Assembly (NCBI RefSeq): GCF_001040845.1 | Contig: NZ_CP011941.1 | Coordinates: 1,956,828 to 2,020,827 of the forward strand | Direction of reading: 5' to 3' | Length of the DNA stretch: 64,000 bases | Source of the DNA: Synechococcus sp. WH 8020 | GTDB taxonomy: Bacteria; Cyanobacteriota; Cyanobacteriia; PCC-6307; Cyanobiaceae | In this document: positions 1-8,871 of the stretch, piece by piece | Position numbering within the stretch: the stretch's first letter is position 1 | How the letters are laid out: the number at the start of each line of letters is the position of its first letter | Notes under the pieces: generated by a model | Told to the model about the DNA's origin: nothing | Seen by the model: the letters and a program-made list of their open reading frames with translations, nothing else | The model's database searches: none | Program-made: the position numbers and the translations under genes

Positions 1-171
1 CACTCTCCACCCGCTGCCCGATTCATTTTAACGATAGACAATTGAGTATTTACTTTATCAAAGCCAATTACACAAAAAGGTCCGACCTGGTCATTTTGTT
101 GGCAAAGCCAATGCCCTTGTGAAATAATCAAGGGGCGCAAAGATTATCAAACCGAACCAGAGCTGCAGGCC

Positions 172-1407
172 TTAAGTGGTGTAATCGGCGTTAATGCGCA
201 CGTACTGATCGGAAAGATCGCATCCCCAGGCGATTCCCTCACCGGCACCATCACCAAGAGACAGGCGAATCTGAACCGTGTCATCCACGAGATAACCACC
301 ACAAGCGCGTTCACTGAGATACGCCGAAGCTGCAGCCCGATCGAATGGCAACGGCTGTCCCTCTGACATCAGCTGATGGGGGCCAATCCAAAGAGCCAGC
401 GCATCGGCAGAAAATGCCACACCGGCACGACCAGCGGCCGCCACGATGCGTCCCCAATTGGGATCCCTACCATGAACCGCCGTTTTAACCAACGACGACC
501 CACAAATCGTGCGCGCGATTGTTCGAGCCTCAGCCTCTGAATCGGTGCCCCCCACCTGCACCTCCATCAGGCAGGTGGCCCCCTCACCATCCCGAGCAAT
601 CGAACGAGCCAGATGCTGGGCGACCAACGTCACCCCCTCCTCCAACACTCCGAGCTGGTCCGTTGGCAGAGCATCTCCTGCCGCAAACGCCAAGAAGGTG
701 TCATTGGTGCTGGTGTCGCCATCCACGGTGATGGAATTAAACGAACGATCCACGGCCCGGCGCACCATGGCTTGCCACAGGTCACAGGGCACAGCGACAT
801 CACAGGTGAGATAGCCAAGCATCGTGGCCATGTTTGGGTGAATCATCCCGGACCCTTTCGCCATCCCTCCGATCCGCACCCTGTGCCCACCGAGCTCAGC
901 CTCAAACGCAACCTGCTTCTCCACCAGATCCGTCGTCAGGATGGCCTGAGCAGCTGCCGCACCACCATCCGGGGATAAAGCGCTCACCAAAGGATCCACA
1001 GCGGCAAGAAGGGGATCCATCGCGATCGGTACACCGATCACCCCGGTGGAGCAAATCAAGACTTGGTCCTGGGAGCAGCCCAAACGATCAGCAACTGCTT
1101 GGGTGATACGGAGGCTGTCGACCAGACCCCGATCGCCCGTACAAGCGTTGGCCTGCCCGGAATTGGTCACCACAGCACGAACGCGACCAGAAGCCACCTG
1201 CAGACGATCCGCACAAAGATCCACGCAGGCAGCGCGGACCACAGATGTTGTGAAGGTGCCAGCACAGACCGCATCGTCTGATGCCAGTAACAGGGAGAGG
1301 TCTGCTTTTCTGGATGGCTTGAGACCCGCGCTTAAGCCCGCCGCCTTGAAGCCAGTGGGAGCAGTGATTCCTCCAGAAATTGGAGACCAGATCACAGATT
1401 GCGTCAT
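172..1407 (-). CDS. argJ: Arginine biosynthesis bifunctional protein ArgJ (glutamate N-acetyltransferase / amino-acid N-acetyltransferase)
   Basis: The enzyme transfers the acetyl group of N-acetylornithine to glutamate and can also acetylate glutamate from acetyl-CoA, feeding the cyclic arginine pathway in the cytoplasm. At 411 residues it is full length. The self-cleavage and nucleophile motif is visible as [14 protein letters not shown], with cleavage expected between Ala194 and Thr195, and the C-terminus contains the usual DPNWGRI segment. The ATG start lies 65 bases from the divergent coaE start, so the two genes share a short promoter interval. A decayed copy of the 5' end of this gene is present near 2906-2945. 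The remaining 171 bases to the left edge hold no recognisable gene. Assignment is firm. Confidence 0.96.
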   Translation of the reverse strand: MTQSVIWSPISGGITAPTGFKAAGLSAGLKPSRKADLSLLLASDDAVCAGTFTTSVVRAACVDLCADRLQVASGRVRAVVTNSGQANACTGDRGLVDSLRITQAVADRLGCSQDQVLICSTGVIGVPIAMDPLLAAVDPLVSALSPDGGAAAAQAILTTDLVEKQVAFEAELGGHRVRIGGMAKGSGMIHPNMATMLGYLTCDVAVPCDLWQAMVRRAVDRSFNSITVDGDTSTNDTFLAFAAGDALPTDQLGVLEEGVTLVAQHLARSIARDGEGATCLMEVQVGGTDSEAEARTIARTICGSSLVKTAVHGRDPNWGRIVAAAGRAGVAFSADALALWIGPHQLMSEGQPLPFDRAAASAYLSERACGGYLVDDTVQIRLSLGDGAGEGIAWGCDLSDQYVRINADYTT

Positions 1408-1472
1408 TGATCAGGATGCAAGGCCAACCGTGCCGCTCGTTCTAGGCTTTTTACGACGGCACCGCCTATCCC

Positions 1473-2081
1473 TTGAGTGGAGACAACCGCTGGCAAGGAC
1501 GGCAACGGCGCATCGGCCTCACCGGTGGGATCGCTAGTGGCAAAAGCAGCGTCGGCCATTTTCTTATTCAGCAGGGCATCCAGGTTCTGGATGCGGATCT
1601 CTACGCCCGTGAAGCCTTGGCGCCAGGTAGTCCTACTTCCAGAGCAGTGCTGCAGCGCTACGGCGTAAAAGTACAGAGCGAGCTCGGCGAAGGCCTAGAC
1701 CGAGCGGCACTCGGATCCATCGTGTTCAGCGATCCCCAAGAACGGACCTGGCTAGAAAGTCAAGTGCACCCGTTCGTGCGACAACGTTTCGATCGGGAGC
1801 TTCAGAAGCAGGCTGAAGAGTCTCTGGTGGCTTTAATGATCCCGTTGCTATTTGAAGCCAAGCTAGAGAACCTTTGTTCAGAGATATGGGTGATGTACTG
1901 CACACCAATGCAGCAAAAACAACGACTAATGCTGCGTAATCAGCTCACTGTGGAGGAAGCAGAACAACGCATCAGAGCCCAATGGCCTATTGATCACAAA
2001 CGTGAACTTGCCGACCATGTCATTAACAACGGCGGCGAACCATGGAGCTGGAGATCACAGGTCAATGACCTCCTGAAATAA
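1473..2081 (+). CDS. coaE: Dephospho-CoA kinase
   Basis: This enzyme performs the last step of coenzyme A synthesis, phosphorylating the 3'-hydroxyl of dephospho-CoA with ATP. The 202-residue product has the P-loop [13 protein letters not shown] at residues 15-27, the DAD motif that follows it, and the REALAPG segment typical of the CoA-binding part. The reading frame opens at a TTG, and I see no in-frame ATG before the P-loop, so TTG is the likely start. The gene is divergent from argJ. A diverged, truncated second copy of its first third lies downstream at about 2945-3107. Confidence 0.95.
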   Translation: MSGDNRWQGRQRRIGLTGGIASGKSSVGHFLIQQGIQVLDADLYAREALAPGSPTSRAVLQRYGVKVQSELGEGLDRAALGSIVFSDPQERTWLESQVHPFVRQRFDRELQKQAEESLVALMIPLLFEAKLENLCSEIWVMYCTPMQQKQRLMLRNQLTVEEAEQRIRAQWPIDHKRELADHVINNGGEPWSWRSQVNDLLK

Positions 2082-2305
2082 ACTCTTCCGCTTCCTTAAT
2101 CAGCACAACTCAATCAAAACCAGAGTCAAGATGGGGGCAAATCATGTTCCCAATCCAAAGCAAGAAGTTCCACAGAGAAAAGTCAAAACACCGACAATTC
2201 ACGACCCTCATGCTTTAGGCCTCAGTCGGACCTTGTCACATCACATGTCTTGACCAATCCACAAAAACCTCCCTAAGTTTCAACGTCTCCAAGCAACAAT
2301 TGACC

Positions 2306-2893
2306 ATGAAGCGGTTGGGTTTCTCACTGGGATGGTCAGCATTGCTGGTACTCACGACGCAATCTGCACAGAGCCAGCCAATTGAATATCAATGCTTCGA
2401 AAGGAATACACGACGCCCTGTAGCAGCAAGTCTTGTCGATCTCAGCACTCCTGAGGTGAGTTGCGAGATCACCACCCTGAAAACCCCAGAGCAAACAAAC
2501 GAGGACAAACCGAATCTGGTTGCTGCGGATTCGGATAGCAGCGACGGCCCCAGCCCTTACGCCGAGATCACACCCGATCCAAAGTCCGTGAAAAGGTTTG
2601 TCCGCGACAACCCCCTCGCGGCAAGGCGTGCCCTCAATCTGGCTAGAGGGGCAGCAATCCGGCTAAACGGCGGCCTCAGGGTCTATCGACCGGGAAGCTG
2701 CATGTACACCAGTGCGAGCAACAATCCGTGCCTCATTCATGCGGGTCCAGAAGGCTTGGAATTCAGCATCCCGGGAGGTGCAACCGGCTGGGAGCAGGCC
2801 GGAGAACCCCCAACCGTGACAACGCGGATCCTGGTGGCAGCCGATGGCCGCGCATTACTGCAGAGGGAACAATCGGGAGCCGTCAGCCTTTGA
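2306..2893 (+). CDS. Secreted protein of unknown function with an N-terminal cysteine motif
   Basis: I do not recognise a named family. The ATG at 2306 gives 195 residues with a clear signal peptide (basic MKR start, hydrophobic core, likely cleavage near AQSQP). The mature protein begins with a short two-cysteine motif, YQCFERNTRRPVAASLVD followed about ten residues later by VSCE. The same pattern opens the mature secreted protein at 8872. The rest is a proline- and serine-rich middle and a C-terminal region with GGLRVYRPGSC and a Gly-rich segment, possibly beta structure. A TTG two codons upstream could also serve as start. The gene lies between coaE and a decayed coaE copy, which suggests it arrived with a foreign insertion. 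Function is unknown. Confidence 0.7.
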   Translation: MKRLGFSLGWSALLVLTTQSAQSQPIEYQCFERNTRRPVAASLVDLSTPEVSCEITTLKTPEQTNEDKPNLVAADSDSSDGPSPYAEITPDPKSVKRFVRDNPLAARRALNLARGAAIRLNGGLRVYRPGSCMYTSASNNPCLIHAGPEGLEFSIPGGATGWEQAGEPPTVTTRILVAADGRALLQREQSGAVSL

Positions 2894-2905
2894 GCTTCAA
2901 GCTCA

Positions 2906-3107
2906 GTGAAGGCACCGGCACAGACAGCATGCGGTGATCCCTCCATCCACGGGAATCCCGATGGAGGAGAGCCAGCTGGCAACGGCAAAAGCAGCGTGGG
3001 GCATCGGCTTAAAGGGCAGGAAATTCCCGTTCCGGATGCTGACCACTGCGAGCAGGAGGCTTTGGCACCTGGCACCGCAGCTAGCCGAGAAGTTCTGAAC
3101 GGCTACC
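2906..3107 (+). pseudogene. Decayed second copy of the argJ/coaE divergent junction
   Basis: The segment from about 2975 translates, on the plus strand, to a truncated relative of the CoaE N-terminus: the sequences GKSSVGH, DAD, EALAPG, a following SR-VL and a final Y line up in register with residues of the intact CoaE at 1473-2081. Just upstream, bases 2906-2929 match 20 of 24 bases of plus-strand 1250-1273, inside the 5' part of argJ, and on the minus strand they encode AVCAGAF against AVCAGTF of ArgJ. A second match to the argJ start region (gcggtgatccctcca against gcagtgattcctcca) follows at about 2931. The two-thirds of coaE downstream and most of argJ are absent, and the P-loop glycines before GKSS are lost, so it cannot encode a working kinase. 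Many differences from the intact copy are synonymous, which suggests an older divergence or a foreign origin rather than a recent duplication. Confidence 0.75.
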
Positions 3108-3151
3108 TAACCACTCATTCCCAGTGGAGCAATGCGTGCCAAACAAGCAAA

Positions 3152-3841
3152 TCAACCCACCAGCAGCCCTCGTTTGATCAAAGGCTGAGCATCAACGATG
3201 CGCAGACGTCCGTTCTCTTCAGTCACCGTGCCACGACTACGCAGTTTGCTCAAGGTCCGTGAGGCCGTCTCCCTGGCAAGCCCTGCCAGCAAAGCCACTT
3301 CCCTCTGCGCCAGTGGAGGAATTTCTGCCAAGGGATCGACACCTCCAGAATTCCGACGCGCCAGATAAGCCAAAGCATCGAGCAACCTGGTAGTTGCATC
3401 GGCAGTTTGCACAGCGAAACGCTGATTGAGGTCTCGTAATCGCCCAGCCTCCAATCGTGCCAGGGCCAAAGCAAATAAGGCCTCCTCGGTGAGCAAAGAG
3501 GTGAATGAAGCGGCACGCATTTTGATCAACTCCAGTGACGTAAGGGCAACGACGTCAGCGGAACGAGAATGACCACCAAGAGAAGCCAGCTCTCCAAACA
3601 CATCACCAGGCCCAAGGAGAGACATGATCACCTCCTCTCCATCAGCGGTGTATGTGCGCACCTTGGCTAATCCATCCCGAATCAAAAACAAAGATTCTCC
3701 CCAATCCTGCTCCATCACAATCACTTGATCCACCTGATGACGACTCGTCCGGTGGCGATCAAGCAGCAACTCTCTCTGACGTTCCGACAAGACCTCGAAC
3801 AAAGGTATTGCCCCAAGGTCATCAGGCGTGAAAACACCCAT
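3152..3841 (-). CDS. Crp/Fnr-family transcriptional regulator
   Basis: The 229-residue protein has an N-terminal cyclic-nucleotide-binding beta-barrel (about residues 10-125) and a C-terminal winged helix-turn-helix (about 170-225, with LAGLARETASRTLSKL as the recognition region). The phosphate-binding cassette reads GELASLGGHSRSADV. It keeps the Glu and Arg-Ser that contact cAMP in E. coli CRP, so cAMP binding is plausible. The Fnr-type N-terminal cysteine cluster is missing, which argues against an iron-sulfur oxygen sensor. It is divergent from a second cyclic-nucleotide-binding protein and a cyclase, suggesting a local signalling unit. NtcA is an alternative family, but the retained cAMP cassette makes that less likely. 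Targets are not shown by the sequence apart from a CRP-like site at 8769. Confidence 0.85.
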   Translation of the reverse strand: MGVFTPDDLGAIPLFEVLSERQRELLLDRHRTSRHQVDQVIVMEQDWGESLFLIRDGLAKVRTYTADGEEVIMSLLGPGDVFGELASLGGHSRSADVVALTSLELIKMRAASFTSLLTEEALFALALARLEAGRLRDLNQRFAVQTADATTRLLDALAYLARRNSGGVDPLAEIPPLAQREVALLAGLARETASRTLSKLRSRGTVTEENGRLRIVDAQPLIKRGLLVG

Positions 3842-4035
3842 GGATCAAAACTCCGCCTCTCGTCAATAGTGGCGTGGAACAAGGTGAACGTCTCCATGAC
3901 CACCACCATTGGTTTGATCCATTCATCAAGACGCAAGTTCCGTCATCGACAACTTCAAATCGTGACACTCATGAAAGTCGACCGATCCCTCCCCATGGAT
4001 CAGAGCAGCATGGTTTGAGTGGCTTCTGGCGGCGC

Positions 4036-4611
4036 ATGGAAAGCGAGAACCGTCAGCTCACGCATCTAAGAGAACGACTGACGATGCTGCTCAGCACTCA
4101 TCTACCAAACCTTCCTCACCAAGTACTGACAGCAGCTAGCGGAGATGTCCTGATTACGCAAAACGCCGCTGCCAAGCGCGTACTGCTGGTTAAGTCTGGT
4201 GAACTTCGGATCGAACGATTGGAAGAAGGTGGAACGCCGAAGGTTATTGCCGTTGTAGGAGCGAATGAGCTGGTCGGCGAAATGGCACTGATCGGGGAGC
4301 CACGCCACAGCGCCACAGTGACTGTTCATCACGGCCCCGCCGAGATCCTTTCCATACGATCAAACGATTTGCTGCAAGCCGCTCTTTATGACAGCGATCT
4401 TGTGATGGAGCTTTTGGCTCTTTGCAGTACCCGTTGCCGTAAAACCAATCACCATCTTGCACTGCTTTTAGAAGGCCTGGACGCCTTAAGCCGGCGCGAT
4501 CATCAAGCACTAGAACTTTGCTGCAACCGTCTCGGCTCTCGAGCGGAATCCGGGCTGGCCCATGCCGCCGAGTTGCTGAGACAGCTTGAAAATCATCTAG
4601 GGCCTCCGTAA
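4036..4611 (+). CDS. Cyclic-nucleotide-binding-domain protein without a DNA-binding domain
   Basis: From the ATG at 4036 the product is 191 residues. The frame is open back to 3874, but that stretch looks low-complexity and His-rich and is probably untranslated. Residues about 35-140 form a single CNMP-binding domain, with GELRIERLEEGG and the phosphate-binding cassette GEMALIGEPRHSATV. The C-terminal 50 residues are helical and Leu-rich, with no helix-turn-helix, so this is a cyclic-nucleotide reader that probably acts by protein contact. Its stop codon shares one base with the start of the cyclase gene (TAATG at 4609-4613), indicating translational coupling. The shared transcript suggests it senses the product of that cyclase or controls it. 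That role is inference. Confidence 0.8.
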   Translation: MESENRQLTHLRERLTMLLSTHLPNLPHQVLTAASGDVLITQNAAAKRVLLVKSGELRIERLEEGGTPKVIAVVGANELVGEMALIGEPRHSATVTVHHGPAEILSIRSNDLLQAALYDSDLVMELLALCSTRCRKTNHHLALLLEGLDALSRRDHQALELCCNRLGSRAESGLAHAAELLRQLENHLGPP

Positions 4612-6509
4612 TGGCGCAACATCCTTGGCAATGGATTTCTCGCCATTCGAGCGTCCTCGTTTTCGCAGTCGCAGTTGCGGTTGTGGGTGGGATGACACCT
4701 GCATTGACCAACCGATTGGAGCTGCAGTTCTCGGGTTGGGTGCAAGAAACTCGAGGGAAGCAACCAGTGCCAAAGGGCATCGTGATCGTTGCTATTGATG
4801 ACTTCAGCCTGCAACAAGCTGCAAATACGGATCTAAGCGCCGATCCTCTTCTTACGAGCCTGAAGCAATGGCCCTGGCCCCGCAGTGTGCATGCAATTGT
4901 GCTGGAGCGCTTAATCGAGGCAGGCGCAACAACCGTTGGATTTGATCTTGTTTTCGAATCCCCCAGTAGTCACGGAATCAAAGACGACAAAATCTTTGCT
5001 GAAGCGCTCGATCGTCATCGCGAGCGAGTGGTTCTAGGGGTTCAAGTGCTCGCCAGCAGGGGACCAGTGGCTGGTTTAAGCCTTATGGACATTGCCCCAT
5101 CACTACTGCACTCAATACAACCTCCAGCGCGAGGATTGCTAAACGGTGGACCCGATCTGGATGGCGTGATTAGGAAGCGGCCAGGTGACACATCAAAAAA
5201 CTTGCAACTCAAGCTAGGCCCTGCAGTTCCGAACTCACTCGCGGTTGCAATGCTTGAACTGAGTGATCAAAGCGCTGACTTGACGTCACGCACGAGCATT
5301 CACCTCCTCCCTTATGGACCACCGCGCACGATCCCGACCATTTCAATCTGGGAATTACTTGAATCCAATGCTTATGAATCACTGAAATCATCTGGGTTGG
5401 TGAAGAACGCCCAGGTTTTAGTTGGACCCACAGCAGCAGTCTTTCAGGACCTTCATCCGGCGGTGTTTTCTGGTGCCGAAGGAATGCCTGGAGTTGAAAT
5501 TCATGCCACCGAACTCGCCAACCGCAGCGAGGGTCGCTCCTTGATTTGGATCGCATCACCCCCTGGCTGGAATCTTGTCATGGGGGTTGCAGTCCTGATT
5601 GCAGGACTGAGCGTGGCTCGCTGGGACCAACCGTTTCCCCGATTTGGCGTTCTTGCTGCACTGTCTATCGCCCTTGTCATTAGCAGTGGTGCTCTGATCG
5701 CCTGGGCGGGAATTCACCTGCCCATTTTGGGACTAGCCATCAGTCTTGCCGCGACCGGCATGGTCAGCAGCGGAGAAGCAACGGTCCGTCTCCAATGGCA
5801 GCGTCTTCGCCTTCGCCAAACACTCGGGAGATATCTGTCTCCCGCTGTCGCCGCGGAAGTCGCCAACCAACCTCAAGAAGCTGACGGACTACTCGGTGGT
5901 CGACTCATGAATGTCGTCATCATGATGAGTGACATCCGTGGATTTACGGCTTTCACTCAAGAGATGACAAGCCGTGGAGAGGTTCAGACTCTCGTTCAAC
6001 GTTTGAACCGCTATTTCACTGCGGTCGTCGACGTCATTCATGCACATGAAGGAACCGTCGACAAATTTATTGGGGATGCAGTTTTAGCCGTCTTTGGAGC
6101 ACCAATTGAGAAGAACAGCAAAGACAATGTGCTGGACGCACTTCAAACAGCCATCGAGGTTCAACAATGCCTCTTCACACTGAACCAAACCTGGGAAGAA
6201 GAAGGGCAAACTTCCTGGGAGCAAGTGATAGTTCTCAGTTACGGCTGGGTATTGAGCGGCAATATCGGATCATCCAGCCGAATGGATTACACCGTCATTG
6301 GGGATGCTGTTAATACAGCAAGCCGCCTCGAGGCCATTGCAAAACAATGCAATGAGCCAATTGTCATAAGCGAGGATGTTGCCGAGCAATTACCAACCGA
6401 GATACCACTTAAAGATCTGGGAGAATTCGACATTCGCGGACAAGGCCCTCAACATGCTTTTGCCCTAAAAACCGACGAAATAAACAATGATTTAGAAACA
6501 CGGCGGTAA
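4611..6509 (+). CDS. CHASE2-domain membrane-bound class III adenylate/guanylate cyclase
   Basis: The 632-residue protein follows the CHASE2 cyclase layout: one N-terminal membrane segment (about residues 13-32), an extracytoplasmic CHASE2 sensor (about 40-310), three closely spaced membrane helices (about 315-395) and a C-terminal class III cyclase domain (about 405-620). The metal-binding aspartates are seen in MMSDIRGFTAF and KFIGDAVLAVFG, and the substrate and transition-state residues in DYTVIGDAVNTASRLE. The pattern with Lys in KFIGD and Thr in YTVIG fits adenylate cyclases of class IIIb. The gene is coupled by TAATG to the upstream cyclic-nucleotide-binding protein and is followed by a FecR-domain protein, a neighbour often seen beside CHASE2 proteins. 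The CHASE2 ligand is unknown. Confidence 0.92.
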   Translation: MAQHPWQWISRHSSVLVFAVAVAVVGGMTPALTNRLELQFSGWVQETRGKQPVPKGIVIVAIDDFSLQQAANTDLSADPLLTSLKQWPWPRSVHAIVLERLIEAGATTVGFDLVFESPSSHGIKDDKIFAEALDRHRERVVLGVQVLASRGPVAGLSLMDIAPSLLHSIQPPARGLLNGGPDLDGVIRKRPGDTSKNLQLKLGPAVPNSLAVAMLELSDQSADLTSRTSIHLLPYGPPRTIPTISIWELLESNAYESLKSSGLVKNAQVLVGPTAAVFQDLHPAVFSGAEGMPGVEIHATELANRSEGRSLIWIASPPGWNLVMGVAVLIAGLSVARWDQPFPRFGVLAALSIALVISSGALIAWAGIHLPILGLAISLAATGMVSSGEATVRLQWQRLRLRQTLGRYLSPAVAAEVANQPQEADGLLGGRLMNVVIMMSDIRGFTAFTQEMTSRGEVQTLVQRLNRYFTAVVDVIHAHEGTVDKFIGDAVLAVFGAPIEKNSKDNVLDALQTAIEVQQCLFTLNQTWEEEGQTSWEQVIVLSYGWVLSGNIGSSSRMDYTVIGDAVNTASRLEAIAKQCNEPIVISEDVAEQLPTEIPLKDLGEFDIRGQGPQHAFALKTDEINNDLETRR

Positions 6510-6548
6510 AGAAAAATCAAAATAAAATGCAAGAAAAAGAGGATATAT

Positions 6549-6581
6549 CATGAGAGACCCATGAGAGACTCATGAAAAGTG
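6549..6581 (+). repeat. Short 11-bp tandem repeat
   Basis: Two consecutive copies of CATGAGAGAC(C/T) at 6549-6559 and 6560-6570 are followed by a decayed third unit beginning CATGA at 6571. The repeat lies in the 146-base gap between the cyclase and the FecR-domain gene. It might bind a regulator or be a replication-slippage product. Confidence 0.6.
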
Positions 6582-6655
6582 CGTGAGCAAACTAAGCATT
6601 AAATGAGCAGATTTAAAGAAAATTGGTAACGTCTTATTCCTCAGATCGGCCCCAT

Positions 6656-8425
6656 ATGGATCTGCTGAAGACAGCACTGATCTTCGCGTTTGTAACGAGT
6701 GGATTCGGCACAGAGACCAAGGGAGCATCATTCAACCACGCCACCGTTCGACGCATCATCGATGGACGCGACGTATTCATCGACCGAAGACCAGCAGCGG
6801 TCAACCAAAGTGCAGATCGCGGACAAGAAATCAGCACTGGTAGAAGTCGTGCAGAGCTTTTGTTTGACCGGCGCGCATTGGGTTTTCTAGGCACGAATAG
6901 TTTGATCAAACTAGGGGAAGACTGCTTTCGCTTGAATCGCGGTCAAGTGCTAATCAACGGACCCCAGAACAGTTGCCTGGGAACCAAAGTGCTGGGAATC
7001 CGAGGAACAACCTATGTGCTGAGCGTCCGCGAGAACAACAATTACGAACTTGCAGTACTCAGCGGGGAAGCAATTATCGGAGACGAAAGTGAATCCAATG
7101 AGCTGACGAAACCACAAAATGCAGCGGATATCCTCACGCTTTATCCCACTATCAATCCCGAGTTTGGGATCGGAACCAGCGCTTGGGGCAGCAACACGTC
7201 GGGAGAGCCTCTTGGTGAAGCAGCCGGAGTAATTCTTGCTAACACATCATTTTTTCTACCACTCAGGCAAACCAACGGAAGCAATCTCCTCTACACCTAC
7301 ACAACAGCCAACGGCAATTTCGATGGTATTTGGGGAGCAAGCAGCGAAATTGGATACAAGTGGTTTAATCCTAGTAATCAAAGCATTAATTCCTTTCTCG
7401 TCGGCTACGACGGATGGAGTGACGGAAATTGCTTCCACTCTCAGGTTGCTATTGGCGGACTGTGGCAAAAGGATCGCTGGAAACTGGGTGCATCAGGAGG
7501 AATTCCCATGGACGGATGTGCCAACAATCTGGGTTACGCCATCGGGGAACTAGGAGTTCCAGTTGTTGATCTCGGAGAGCAATCCATCACCCTTTCCCTA
7601 GCTCCTTATCTAATCCATGGAATTGGCGATTCTTACGGTGGAGGTCGAATCGGACTCAATGTACCGATTAGCAATCAGCTAACACTCTCAACCTATGGCC
7701 AATACGACAACCTATTGAATACTGTTATCGGCGGACAAATTAGTTATCGATTTGCAACTAACGGATCATTGGTTAACGATCCCAACATCAATCAGCAATC
7801 TCCATCGTCACCTGCTGTCCTCCAAGCACAACGCATCAAACGCAACTACACCACGCTCGCAAATAGTAACTTGAACGCCAATCGCTTGATCGCCGAAACA
7901 CCATCAACTATCCAATCCTCCAACGTTACAGACAAACGACGTGGGCAAAGTCAGGATTCCGTATACCTGCAGGCTGGAGACATCGCCACGTTTGACAGTG
8001 ATGGAAATTTACTCAGCCGTCGACAAATGTCTAAGCAACAATTTTCAGATGTAGTGATAGAGACCATGCGTGGGCAAAATCTTCTTCCCGAAAGCAACAT
8101 CATCAAGCTGACTTATCAAAGACTCTACGGCGAACCAAATCGCCAACTTCACACAATCCTCGGATCCAATTGGCGCTTTGCAGCGCGGACTCCTTACCCA
8201 CGACTGCGTGGAGCGAACAACCTCGTGGTTCCAAACAACAAAATCGCAAAGGAAGCAGAGAGGATCCGCAATAATGAAAATGAGAGCGAAGACAGCAACA
8301 ACAACGAGAGCGAAGACAACAATCAGAACAACAATGAGCGCATACCCAACAATTCCAGCGAGACGCCAACCCCTGGCATTCAAAACATTCCAGGAGCGGG
8401 GAGCACTGGCACTCCAGGTCAATAA
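6656..8425 (+). CDS. Secreted FecR-domain protein with a beta-barrel-like segment and Asn/Glu-rich tail
   Basis: I place the start at the ATG at 6656 because it opens a good signal peptide (MDLLKTALIFAFVTSGFG). A TTG eleven codons upstream is possible. The 589-residue product has a FecR-type domain at about residues 30-145, including the LGIRGTTYVLSV and LSGEAIIG strands. Residues about 205-370 form a run of alternating hydrophobic and polar stretches rich in Gly, Tyr and Trp, ending in GGQISYRF, which resembles an outer-membrane barrel or autotransporter-like beta domain. A linker of about 170 residues follows, then a low-complexity Asn/Glu/Ser tail ending in PGAGSTGTPGQ. FecR domains usually sit in the periplasm and pass signals; the proximity of the CHASE2 cyclase suggests joint envelope sensing. 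The barrel call is my reading of the pattern only. Confidence 0.72.
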   Translation: MDLLKTALIFAFVTSGFGTETKGASFNHATVRRIIDGRDVFIDRRPAAVNQSADRGQEISTGRSRAELLFDRRALGFLGTNSLIKLGEDCFRLNRGQVLINGPQNSCLGTKVLGIRGTTYVLSVRENNNYELAVLSGEAIIGDESESNELTKPQNAADILTLYPTINPEFGIGTSAWGSNTSGEPLGEAAGVILANTSFFLPLRQTNGSNLLYTYTTANGNFDGIWGASSEIGYKWFNPSNQSINSFLVGYDGWSDGNCFHSQVAIGGLWQKDRWKLGASGGIPMDGCANNLGYAIGELGVPVVDLGEQSITLSLAPYLIHGIGDSYGGGRIGLNVPISNQLTLSTYGQYDNLLNTVIGGQISYRFATNGSLVNDPNINQQSPSSPAVLQAQRIKRNYTTLANSNLNANRLIAETPSTIQSSNVTDKRRGQSQDSVYLQAGDIATFDSDGNLLSRRQMSKQQFSDVVIETMRGQNLLPESNIIKLTYQRLYGEPNRQLHTILGSNWRFAARTPYPRLRGANNLVVPNNKIAKEAERIRNNENESEDSNNNESEDNNQNNNERIPNNSSETPTPGIQNIPGAGSTGTPGQ

Positions 8426-8871
8426 AGCTCTTCTAGGCACCAAAAGCCATCAATCCTGACCATCGATGCGCAGACCAATGAAATCTGCTGACAACAATAA
8501 ACTCATCTCTCAACAGATCTTGATTGGCGCCATGCCAATCACAATTAAACCAAACAAAACCAACCCAAAGAAACTCAAAAAACTCAACAAAATAAGCCAA
8601 TCAATTCAACAAGCAAAAGAATTTGGCACCGATCAAACATCATCCAGATACAACCACGCTGATCAATCACGAGGCTTTCATTTTTACGATCACAACCCAC
8701 GTCGCAAACCAACCAACGACAACCTCTAGGAGCACATGATTCAAGATGATCTATCGCTCCCAGGAAGCCGTGATCAAGATCACAGCGTATAGGGATTTAG
8801 ATCATCATCTGAGCGGAGTATCAAAGACATTATGAGTTCATCCTCAAAGGGTCAAAAGCAACTCCCTAGCC
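8426..8871 (+). other. 446-base intergenic region with regulatory content
   Basis: This stretch separates the FecR-domain gene from the next secreted-protein gene. An open frame from 8466 to 8729 would encode 87 residues rich in Lys, Asn and Gln with no signal peptide, membrane segment or recognisable domain. I consider it doubtful. The right part contains a near-consensus CRP palindrome (8769-8784) and a possible -10 hexamer CATTAT at 8828-8833. No terminator with a T-tract was seen. Confidence 0.4.
8769..8784 (+). promoter_or_regulatory. Candidate CRP/cAMP-receptor binding site
   Basis: The sequence CGTGATCAAGATCACA matches 14 of 16 core positions of the E. coli/SyCRP1-type consensus TGTGATCTAGATCACA and is itself a nearly perfect palindrome. 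Its centre (about 8776.5) is roughly 62 bases upstream of a start that would follow the possible -10 element CATTAT at 8828-8833, which is the class I activation spacing. The downstream gene is the acidic secreted protein at 8872. A CRP-type regulator and a cyclase lie within 6 kb. The promoter itself is inferred. Confidence 0.6.

Noticed and set aside
8466-8729. Open frame of 87 residues rich in Lys and Asn after the FecR-domain gene
   Set aside because: It has no signal peptide, domain, Shine-Dalgarno or supporting neighbour and looks like low-complexity translation of an A-rich region.
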